Positions 51,395-58,753 of a stretch of DNA of 64,000 bases are shown here, one piece after another (within the stretch, counting starts at the first letter, position 1; the number at the start of each line of letters is the position of its first letter). The position numbers and the translations under genes were made by a program. The notes beneath the pieces are model-generated. The model saw only the letters and a list, made by a program, of their open reading frames with translations. It was not told the origin of the DNA and made no database searches. This DNA is from CBDDBX01 sp965225955 (GTDB taxonomy: Bacteria > Acidobacteriota > Aminicenantia > UBA2199): NCBI GenBank assembly GCA_965225955.1, contig CBDDBX010000006.1:104176-168175 (forward strand), written 5' to 3'.

Positions 51395-52115
51395 GTTTCT
51401 CATTTATAATTTTCTCTACTCTCTCTATATCTTCAGGAACATCAACTCCTATTCCCGGGCTACCTGTTTCTATTAGTCTTATTTTGTAGCCATTTTCCAT
51501 AAATCTCAACTGCTCAAGCCGTTCTTTACCTTCACAGTATGACAAATCTGATTCCACAAATTTTTTCAATGCACGATAACTATACCCATAAAGTCCAATA
51601 TGGTGATAAAATTTTTCAAACTCACTATCTCTGTGATAAGGAATAGGAGACCTGGAAAAATATAGAGCATAATCTGCTTCATCTTTTACGATTTTGACGC
51701 AATTAGATGAAATAAAATCTTTATAACTCCTGTTAACAAAATACGGAGTAACTACATCATCACCACTATATTTCAGAATTTCTGCAACTCTATCAATTAG
51801 AGATACATCTATCAGAGGCTCATCCCCCTGTACATTTATGACATTTTCCCAGGATTCTTTTTCAACAATCTCCCAGATTCTGTCTGTTCCACTTTGATGA
51901 TCTGCAGAAGTCATTACACAATTACCACCAAAAGCTTCTACTTCTGCAACTATTCTTTTATCATCTGTAGCTACTACTATTTTATCAATATTTGCACATC
52001 TGCTAACCTGCATATATACTCTTTTTATAAGGCTCTGGCCTGCTATTTTAATTAGAGGTTTTCCTTCGAGCCTTGTTGATCCGTATCTTGCAGGTATTAC
52101 CGCAACTGCACTCAT
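51387..52115 (-). CDS. kdsB: 3-deoxy-manno-octulosonate cytidylyltransferase KdsB
   Basis: 242 residues. Nucleotidyltransferase signature PARYGSTRLEGKPL, VNVQGDEPLI, DDVVTPYF, SRSPIPYHRDSE, and GIGVDVPEDIE. Activates Kdo with CTP for LPS core synthesis, so the organism makes Kdo-containing LPS. Adjacent end to end with the bactofilin gene. Confidence 0.95.
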   Translation of the reverse strand: MSAVAVIPARYGSTRLEGKPLIKIAGQSLIKRVYMQVSRCANIDKIVVATDDKRIVAEVEAFGGNCVMTSADHQSGTDRIWEIVEKESWENVINVQGDEPLIDVSLIDRVAEILKYSGDDVVTPYFVNRSYKDFISSNCVKIVKDEADYALYFSRSPIPYHRDSEFEKFYHHIGLYGYSYRALKKFVESDLSYCEGKERLEQLRFMENGYKIRLIETGSPGIGVDVPEDIERVEKIINEKHD

Positions 52116-52517
52116 CTATTTTTTCTCTTCCTGAATGGTTTTATCATCAACGACATCTTTGTTTTTATTTTCAAGACTTCGTAATTCCATCTGACATGAG
52201 CCCTGGAAGAAAGCACCCTCTTCTATTATCAAAGATTTTGCAACTACTTTTCCAGTTACTCTTCCTTTTGAAAAAATTTCTGCTCTTTGCTTAGCAACGA
52301 TTGATCCTTTAACCCGACCATTTATGGATATACTATCAACTTCAATATCTGCATCTACGTCTCCACCCTCTCCTATAATAAGAGTGTTACCGGAGAAGAT
52401 TTTTCCTTCGAACTTACCATCAATCCGAAAAGAATTTTTAAACTTAATAGTGCCTTTAATTTCGGTATCTTTATCAATAAAACCACTTACTTTGCCTAAA
52501 ACTTCTTCTTTTCCCAT
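52116..52517 (-). CDS. Bactofilin
   Basis: 133 residues with the bactofilin beta-helix core: KGTIKFKNSFRIDGKFEGKIFSG, ISINGRVKGSIVAKQRAEIFSKGRVTGK (regular turns of six residues). Bactofilins are nucleotide-free filaments that shape cells or organise ParABS near poles. Location next to parB suggests a link to chromosome segregation. Start overlaps the parB stop by one base. Confidence 0.88.
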   Translation of the reverse strand: MGKEEVLGKVSGFIDKDTEIKGTIKFKNSFRIDGKFEGKIFSGNTLIIGEGGDVDADIEVDSISINGRVKGSIVAKQRAEIFSKGRVTGKVVAKSLIIEEGAFFQGSCQMELRSLENKNKDVVDDKTIQEEKK

Positions 52518-53362
52518 TATTGCTCCTTCACAAATAGATTATAAATACGTTCAAACTCTACTAATTTAGAAAAATATATTTCAACTTTTCCTTTTCCGTT
52601 TTTAGAATAACTCAGCTTTACTTTTGTTGAAAAGTGTTTTGCAAGCTTTTCTTCAGTTTTTTTCAGATCAGGATCTACTTTTACATCTTTTTCCAAAGGC
52701 ATCTCATAAAACTGCTTTGCAAATTTTTCTGTCTGCCTTACTGAGAGTTTATCTTTTACAATTTTATCATATACAAAACCTATATCACTATCACTTTTCA
52801 TTGCAGATATTGCTCTGGCATGTCCAAAACTTATTTTTTTCTCTACAAGTCCCTCTTTAACTCTCACAGGAAGCCTGAGAATTCTGAGATAATTTGCCAC
52901 ATTACTTCGACTCATCCCCATCTTTTCTGCTACTTTTTCCTGATTAAGTTCATATTTAATCATAATTTGATTAATACCTTCACCAATCTCTACAGCATTG
53001 AGATCTTCACGCTGAATATTTTCAACCATTGCACCAATCATTATTTCCTGTTCATTAAAATCTTTAATAATTGCAGGAATCTTTTCCCATTTCAGGTGCT
53101 GAACTGCTCTCCAACGTCTCTCACCAACAATAAGATAAAATTTCTTTTCTTTTTCGAATACTACTACTGGTTGAATCAGACCGGTATCACTTATTGATGC
53201 TGCCAGTTCTTCTATTTTATCTTTTTCAAAAGTTTTTCTTGGTTGATATGGATTAGGATAGACATTTGATATTTCTATTTTCTGTATCTGCTCACCAGAA
53301 ATTGCTGGTTTATCAGATATTATAGAATCTATCCCTTTTCCAAGAACTTTTCTTTTCTTCAT
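52517..53362 (-). CDS. parB: Chromosome partitioning protein ParB
   Basis: 281 residues. N-terminal CTPase domain with VVFEKEKKFYLIVGERRWRA, MVENIQREDLNAVE and GEGINQIM; central helix-turn-helix (NQEKVAEKMGMSRSNVANYLRILRLP) that binds parS; C-terminal dimerisation domain. Binds the parS sites at 54128 and 54675 and spreads on DNA. Overlaps parA by ATGA. Confidence 0.95.
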   Translation of the reverse strand: MKKRKVLGKGIDSIISDKPAISGEQIQKIEISNVYPNPYQPRKTFEKDKIEELAASISDTGLIQPVVVFEKEKKFYLIVGERRWRAVQHLKWEKIPAIIKDFNEQEIMIGAMVENIQREDLNAVEIGEGINQIMIKYELNQEKVAEKMGMSRSNVANYLRILRLPVRVKEGLVEKKISFGHARAISAMKSDSDIGFVYDKIVKDKLSVRQTEKFAKQFYEMPLEKDVKVDPDLKKTEEKLAKHFSTKVKLSYSKNGKGKVEIYFSKLVEFERIYNLFVKEQ

Positions 53363-54144
53363 TTACTCATTATCTCCTTTGCAAGATTGAGATAAGCTCG
53401 TGATCCAGATGATTTAATATCATACAACTGTATCGGTTTACCAAAACTTGGAGCTTCGGAAAGCCTTACGTTTCTGGGAACAATAGATTTATATACTTTA
53501 TCTTTAAAATATTCACGAACTTCTTCTTCTACCTGTTTTGACAGATTTGTTCTATCATCATGCATTGTTAAAAGGATACCTTTTATTTCAAGTGCTTTAT
53601 TAAAATTTTCTTTTATTCGATCTATTGTCCGAATCAGATCTGATAATCCTTCAAGAGCATAATATTCAGATTGGATTGGAATCAAAACACTGTCAGCTGC
53701 TGTAAGTGCGTTGATTGTTAATAATCCAAGAGAAGGTGGAGAATCAATTACAACATAATCATACTTTTCTCTTACTGAATCCAGTAAATTTTTCAGATAC
53801 AGATGATTACCTTCTTCCCCGGATACTTCCAGCTCAAATTTAGCCAGATCCCTTGATGCTGGTAAAACATCGAGATATTTAAGTTCATAATTTTCAACCA
53901 CATTTTCGAACTCACCTTCTCCAATCATCAAAGTATAGATATTTTCGCTTCCGCTATACTTATCAAAACCGAACCCTGTTGTTGTATTAGCCTGAGGATC
54001 CATATCAACCAACAGAACTCTCTTTTCCGCGATTGCAAAAGATGCTCCAAGATTAACCGCTGTAGTTGTTTTACCAACCCCACCTTTCTGATTAGCTACT
54101 GCAATAATTTCGCACATTTTCTTATTTTGTTCCACGTGAAACAT
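53359..54144 (-). CDS. parA: Chromosome partitioning ATPase ParA (Soj)
   Basis: 261 residues. Deviant Walker A KGGVGKTT (residues 20-27) near the N-terminus, DMDPQANTTTG, IDSPPSLG, and RNVRLSEAPSFGKP. Drives origin segregation with ParB. The first codons (MFHVEQ) contain parS; the next possible start is Met10. It overlaps the rsmG stop by 23 bases. Confidence 0.95.
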   Translation of the reverse strand: MFHVEQNKKMCEIIAVANQKGGVGKTTTAVNLGASFAIAEKRVLLVDMDPQANTTTGFGFDKYSGSENIYTLMIGEGEFENVVENYELKYLDVLPASRDLAKFELEVSGEEGNHLYLKNLLDSVREKYDYVVIDSPPSLGLLTINALTAADSVLIPIQSEYYALEGLSDLIRTIDRIKENFNKALEIKGILLTMHDDRTNLSKQVEEEVREYFKDKVYKSIVPRNVRLSEAPSFGKPIQLYDIKSSGSRAYLNLAKEIMSK

Positions 54145-54691
54145 TCTCCATTTTTAAGATTATTAAATTATCTCTCCAGGGTATCTCTTCAACAGAAAAA
54201 TGTAACTGTTTATATCCCAGTTCCTGCAGATCCCTGAATTTATTTTTAGAAGTTATTAAAACAACTTTTGATATTAATCCATCAACTAAATACTCAGCAA
54301 AGATCTTATTATATGGGAAACCTCTGGCAATTATCGTGTCAATATCATTTATATTCCTAAACTGTTCTAACTTCCCTGTAAAAACTTTCACATTATTTTT
54401 TTTAAACTTCTCTTTGTAACTATCCAAAAAACCTGTCTTTTTTTTTAAAGGTTCTATTAAAGTAAAACTGTTTTTTCTGGAAAATGAGAGTGGCAGTCCT
54501 AATAAACCATTACCACTTCCTACATCTGCAACAATATCAGAATCACCAATATATTTATCTAACAGAAAGGATTCTTTAATAAGAACCTTAATATCTTCTA
54601 TGGTCATCTTTCTGGAAACCAGATTAACGTCTTTATTGTACTCAAAAAGATACTCAATATAATTATCTATATTTTGTTCCACGTGAAACAT
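54122..54691 (-). CDS. rsmG: 16S rRNA (guanine-N7) methyltransferase RsmG
   Basis: 189 residues, SAM-binding fold: ADVGSGNGLLGLPL, FTLIEPLKKKTGFLD, RNIN-DIDTIIARGF. Methylates G527 (E. coli numbering) of 16S rRNA. First codons are MFHVEQ, encoded by a parS site. GAGG six bases before the ATG. Same strand as parA and parB. Confidence 0.93.
   Translation of the reverse strand: MFHVEQNIDNYIEYLFEYNKDVNLVSRKMTIEDIKVLIKESFLLDKYIGDSDIVADVGSGNGLLGLPLSFSRKNSFTLIEPLKKKTGFLDSYKEKFKKNNVKVFTGKLEQFRNINDIDTIIARGFPYNKIFAEYLVDGLISKVVLITSKNKFRDLQELGYKQLHFSVEEIPWRDNLIILKMENVSRGTK
54128..54143. promoter_or_regulatory. parS site 1 (in the first codons of parA)
   Basis: TGTTCCACGTGAAACA, matching the universal parS consensus TGTTNCACGTGAAACA at all fixed positions. 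It encodes FHVE in the parA start. Confidence 0.95.
54675..54690. promoter_or_regulatory. parS site 2 (in the first codons of rsmG)
   Basis: A second identical TGTTCCACGTGAAACA, 547 bases from site 1, inside the rsmG start. Two identical sites in the first codons of two adjacent genes anchor ParB near the origin. Confidence 0.95.
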
Positions 54692-54862
54692 TCATTGCCT
54701 CTTATTTAATACGAAGATATAGATACATATATATATAATCCAAAGAAAAAGTACTGTACCAGAGAACCTCTCAAAATCTATCATCAATAGATATGGTGTA
54801 AATAATATCATTAATACAGCACATATAACTAAAAACACTTTTAAATACTTTTTTATCTTCAT
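54692..54862 (-). CDS. Small two-TM membrane protein upstream of rsmG
   Basis: A 56-residue ORF with two hydrophobic segments (about 8-27 and 36-51) and basic ends (MKIKKYLKV... VLNKRQ). It ends one base before the rsmG ATG, and the GAGG before rsmG falls inside it. No family recognised. Its strong hydrophobicity is consistent with coding, but AT-rich DNA gives such ORFs by chance, so this is moderate. Confidence 0.5.
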   Translation of the reverse strand: MKIKKYLKVFLVICAVLMILFTPYLLMIDFERFSGTVLFLWIIYICIYIFVLNKRQ

Positions 54863-54965
54863 ATTGCAAACTCTTAATCAGACAGATAATCTATCAGAAA
54901 GGAAATACAAAATCAAAGAATATTCTTTTGTTAAATAATTAATTATTAATTTTTCTCATTTTTTC

Positions 54966-55046
54966 TTGACACAAAAAATCAAATTCTATAGTATTGCCTC
55001 TGTATCAAGGAGACTTTTCCACATATGTTAAAAAAAATGTGGAAAA
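54966..55046 (+). promoter_or_regulatory. dnaA promoter with two inverted DnaA boxes
   Basis: TTGACA at 54966-54971 with TAGTAT at 54989-54994 (17-bp spacer) or TATAGT at 54987-54992 (15-bp). DnaA-box-like TTTTCCACA on plus at 55015-55023 and its inverse at 55038-55046 flank an AT tract ahead of dnaA; the second overlaps the weak ribosome-binding region, suggesting DnaA autoregulation. The rest of 54695-54965 is very AT-rich. Confidence 0.65.
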
Positions 55047-55054
55047 AAGTATAG

Positions 55055-56416
55055 ATGATCAATTACAATTATTTCATAGATTATACCAGTAAAGAGCTGG
55101 ATGAACCGACATTTGAGACATGGATTAAACCTCTGGAGTTTATAAAGTCAAAAAACAATCTGCTTTTACTCGGATCACCTGATAAAAAAAATTATCTCTG
55201 GCTTAAACAGAACCTATTAAAAAAAATTAACGATTTTCTGAACGAAAGTAAAAACTTCACTGTTAAGCTGGTTCCGATGTTTGATGAAGATGAAATAATT
55301 GAAACATCCCAGATGTCAGTATCTGCAGGCTCTCCATTGCCCTCTCCTAAAGTACACAACTATAATTCGAATCTAATCAAAAAATATACTTTTGATTCTT
55401 TTGTACAATGGGATTCAAACAGAATGGCTTACTCCTTTGCTTATAGCGTAGCTGAGTTTCCTGGAAAATCCTACAATCCTCTTTATATATATAGCGATGT
55501 TGGTCTTGGTAAAACACATCTTATGTATGCAATAGGTAATAAAATTCTTGAGAATAATAAAGATATACAGGTTATTTATCTAACTACCAGTGATTTAATG
55601 AATGAATATGTTGAATATTCAAGATTAAATAAAAGACCTGAATTTCTTAAAAAATATACTGATATAGATGTGCTTCTTGTAGATGATATACAGTATATAA
55701 CAAAATGGGGTGGAACAAGTGAACAGTTCTACTATATATTCAATAAACTCATCCAGATGGAGAAACAGATAGTTCTATGTTCTGATAAACATCCGGATAA
55801 CATTCCTGATCTTGAAAATCGTATTAAATCAAGATTTGAATGGGGTGGAATTGTAGATATCCTTCACTACGACCTTGAAGGTAGAATTGTTATTCTAAAA
55901 AAGAAACTTGATGAAAGAAAAAAGATAATGAAAATGGATTTTATAATTCCTGATGAAGTTCTCTATTTTCTGGCCTCTTCTATAAAGGATAATATCAGAA
56001 AACTTGAAGGAGCTCTTAATAGACTTCTTGGTGTTGCTGATCTGAAATATTCATCAAAGAATGACAGGGAAATTACTCTTGATTTTGCTAAAGAAGCTCT
56101 TAAGCCATATATCTCTTTAAAGAAAAAAACTATTTCAATAGAGAGTATTCAGGAATTCATTGCAAAAAAACACGATATATCTGTAGATGACTTAAAATCC
56201 AAAACTAATGTAAAAAAAATAGCCTATCCAAGACAGATAGCAATGTTTCTGTCAAAACAGCTTACAAAGAACTCTCTCGCTGAAATAGGACAGAATTTTG
56301 GAGGAAAACATCATACTACTGTTCTCCACTCAATAAATAAGATTGAAAAAGAGCTGTCTGATAATCCGGAGTTTTCCAAAACTGTTAATCAGTACATGAA
56401 GTTCTTTTCTGAGTAG
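55055..56416 (+). CDS. dnaA: Chromosomal replication initiator DnaA
   Basis: 453 residues. Domain I (about 1-80), a short domain II, AAA+ domain III with SDVGLGKTHLMYA, VDVLLVDDIQY and a later ARR-type arginine, and domain IV ending with the DnaA signature FGGKHHTTVLHSINKIE. It binds DnaA boxes in the flanking regions and opens oriC. It is the first gene of the dnaA-dnaN-recF-gyrB-gyrA run. Confidence 0.98.
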   Translation: MINYNYFIDYTSKELDEPTFETWIKPLEFIKSKNNLLLLGSPDKKNYLWLKQNLLKKINDFLNESKNFTVKLVPMFDEDEIIETSQMSVSAGSPLPSPKVHNYNSNLIKKYTFDSFVQWDSNRMAYSFAYSVAEFPGKSYNPLYIYSDVGLGKTHLMYAIGNKILENNKDIQVIYLTTSDLMNEYVEYSRLNKRPEFLKKYTDIDVLLVDDIQYITKWGGTSEQFYYIFNKLIQMEKQIVLCSDKHPDNIPDLENRIKSRFEWGGIVDILHYDLEGRIVILKKKLDERKKIMKMDFIIPDEVLYFLASSIKDNIRKLEGALNRLLGVADLKYSSKNDREITLDFAKEALKPYISLKKKTISIESIQEFIAKKHDISVDDLKSKTNVKKIAYPRQIAMFLSKQLTKNSLAEIGQNFGGKHHTTVLHSINKIEKELSDNPEFSKTVNQYMKFFSE

Positions 56417-56443
56417 AAATAATTCCAACATATTTCTATATGT

Positions 56444-56609
56444 TTTTCCACAGAGAAAAATTATTCAAGATATAGTCATAGTCTGTATTTCAAATGTTTT
56501 CCACATTTCAACATGGCATATTTCTTTTCTTTCCTTAATTATTGTGTTATATATATTTTAAATAAGATAATAATAAAGGTAGGACAATTATGAAAATTTT
56601 TGTGGATAA
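56444..56609 (+). promoter_or_regulatory. Candidate oriC / DnaA-box region between dnaA and dnaN
   Basis: DnaA boxes TTTTCCACA at 56444-56452 and 56497-56505 and a consensus TTATCCACA on the minus strand at 56601-56609, inside dnaN. Between them lies an AT-only stretch (56549-56577) that could be the unwinding element. Together with the pair at 55015-55046 this is a bipartite candidate origin; unwinding is inferred. Confidence 0.6.
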
Positions 56610-57693
56610 ATCAACAATATCTAAGGAACTGAAGATATTTCAGGGTATTTTTGAGAAAAAATCTCTGATGGAAATACTTCAGAATATTAAACTTACTGCC
56701 TTTGAGAATGGTCTTCTGGAGCTGGTTGCAACTGATCTTGAGATAGGACTCAAATCAAATATTGAAGTAGATGTTAAAGAGCCTGGCACGTTTACCGTAA
56801 ATGGTAAGGATTTATATGATCTGGTGTCAATGATGCCTGAAGGAATTGTGGAAATATCTGAAAATAATGATTTACAGATTGTAATAACTAATGAAAAGAA
56901 GACCTGTAAGTACAAATTGATGGGAATGCAGTCTTCAGAATATCCACAACTACCTGAATCGGGCTTTGAAGATTTTGTGAAAATCCCTATTGAGACAATG
57001 GCCAGTATTATAAATACTAATTACTACATAATATCTCCTGATATTAAATTCAATCTTGGTGGTGCTCTTCTCAGTATGAAAGATGGATCTTTTGAGATGG
57101 CAGCAACAGATGGTAACAGACTCGCTTATGCAGGATTTGATAATGAAGAGTTTGAAGGCCGTGATATGGAATTTATTGTTTCCAGAAAAACTCTGATGGA
57201 ACTGATGAAAATGGGTTCATCCGGAGAAATAGATTTTGCTTTTGATAAAAATAATCTTTTTTTCAGATACAATGACAGGGTTCTCTCCTCAAGGATAATT
57301 GATCAGAAGTTCCCTAATTATAAAGCAGTTATTCCAGAAGAGACAAAATTTAAAGCTGTTATAAATAAGACAGAATTTCTTAATTGCATAAAAAGGCTCC
57401 TGATTTTTAAAACAAGAGTAAACAGCATTAATTTTACATTCAAAAACGGACTTCTTCTTCTTGAGAGATCTACACCGGAAAAAGGTGAAGCTCATGAAGA
57501 ACTGAATATTCAGTACAGTGGTGAAGAGTTTAAAGTCTGCTTTAATGGATCATATATCATAGATTTCATTAATCACGTAAAATCAGACGAAATTGAGATT
57601 GGAATAATAGATAGCGATAGTTCATTCGTATTTAAACCTGTAGAGGATTACGGGTTCAGATATGTTTATGTTGTTATGCCTCTTAATATCTGA
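56590..57693 (+). CDS. dnaN: DNA polymerase III beta subunit (sliding clamp)
   Basis: 367 residues in three similar clamp domains (about 1-120, 125-245, 250-367), with LELVATDLEIGL, FEMAATDGNRLAY and the ending YVYVVMPLNI (hydrophobic-cleft end, VxMPxxI). Ring that tethers the replicase. The weak AGGTAGGA ribosome-binding site precedes it. Starts with a consensus DnaA box within its codons. Confidence 0.97.
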   Translation: MKIFVDKSTISKELKIFQGIFEKKSLMEILQNIKLTAFENGLLELVATDLEIGLKSNIEVDVKEPGTFTVNGKDLYDLVSMMPEGIVEISENNDLQIVITNEKKTCKYKLMGMQSSEYPQLPESGFEDFVKIPIETMASIINTNYYIISPDIKFNLGGALLSMKDGSFEMAATDGNRLAYAGFDNEEFEGRDMEFIVSRKTLMELMKMGSSGEIDFAFDKNNLFFRYNDRVLSSRIIDQKFPNYKAVIPEETKFKAVINKTEFLNCIKRLLIFKTRVNSINFTFKNGLLLLERSTPEKGEAHEELNIQYSGEEFKVCFNGSYIIDFINHVKSDEIEIGIIDSDSSFVFKPVEDYGFRYVYVVMPLNI

Positions 57694-57715
57694 TTAAGAG
57701 GTTATCTTAAAAGCC

Positions 57716-58750
57716 TTGTTTATTAGAAAACTTGATCTTTATAATTTCCGGAACAGAAGTTTCAGCTCTTATGATTTTACTTTTGGATCAAATTTGATTC
57801 ACGGTAATAATGGCGCAGGTAAAACATCCATTCTTGAAGCTCTTTACCTGCTGGCTTTTGGGAAATCATTTTACAATGTCAGCAGAAGAGAGATTATCAA
57901 GTATGATCAAAGTGGTTTCTCAGTATCAGCACTTATAGATTCCGGTGTGGTTAAAAAAACTATTTCCTGCAACTACAATAACAGCATTTTCAAGTTAACA
58001 ATGGATGAAAAAAAAAGCTCAATTTCTGATATAAACAGATACTACTATCCTCTTTGGTTTTCATCTTCAAATTACATACAGACTATAGAGAGCAGAACAT
58101 TGCTGAGAAAGCTTTTTAACAGGTTTATACATGGAGTTGATTTTCTTTACTTACACCATATTTTAAGCTATAATAAAGCTTTACAGCAGAAGAATTATTT
58201 ACTGAAGAAAAGAGATAATTACAAGGCTTTTGACAGCTGGAACAAAACGATTAGTGACGATGGTTCCAGAGTAGTCAATTCCAGGTTTCATTTTGCCAGA
58301 ATGTTAAACAGAAAAATAGAAGAAATAACCGATCAGAATCTGAAGATGATTTATAAATCCTCTGTTGAAACAGAATCAGATAATATTTCTCCGGATGATT
58401 ATTTTCAGTATTTACAGAAGGTATCTGATAATGAGATAAGATCCGGAAGATCTCTGGCGGGTCCACATCTTGATAGATATAATTTCACACTAAATGATAA
58501 AGATTTAAAATTCTACTCCTCCGGAGAAAAGAAGTTTGCTTTATTCAATATATTTTTTGCTTACATCGAGCTATTCAACGATATTAAAAAAACTTATCCT
58601 GTTTTTCTCATAGACGATTTCGATATTGCAATCGACAGAGAGAATATTAATAAACTGGTGGATAAGTATCCGGATATGCAGATAGTAGCAACATCAGTAA
58701 ATTATTATGAGAGATTTAATAATTTTATTGAACTAAAAAAGGAGAACTAG
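57716..58750 (+). CDS. recF: DNA replication and repair protein RecF
   Basis: 344 residues. SMC-like ATPase: HGNNGAGKTSILEAL (Walker A), FYSSGEKKFALFN (signature), VFLIDDFDIAID (Walker B). Promotes RecA loading at gaps. Start TTG at 57716 (FIRKLDLYNFRN); no ATG fits. Ribosome-binding site is weak, AGAGG 16 bases upstream, so coupling to dnaN is likely. Confidence 0.93.
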   Translation: MFIRKLDLYNFRNRSFSSYDFTFGSNLIHGNNGAGKTSILEALYLLAFGKSFYNVSRREIIKYDQSGFSVSALIDSGVVKKTISCNYNNSIFKLTMDEKKSSISDINRYYYPLWFSSSNYIQTIESRTLLRKLFNRFIHGVDFLYLHHILSYNKALQQKNYLLKKRDNYKAFDSWNKTISDDGSRVVNSRFHFARMLNRKIEEITDQNLKMIYKSSVETESDNISPDDYFQYLQKVSDNEIRSGRSLAGPHLDRYNFTLNDKDLKFYSSGEKKFALFNIFFAYIELFNDIKKTYPVFLIDDFDIAIDRENINKLVDKYPDMQIVATSVNYYERFNNFIELKKEN

Positions 58751-58753
58751 AAG

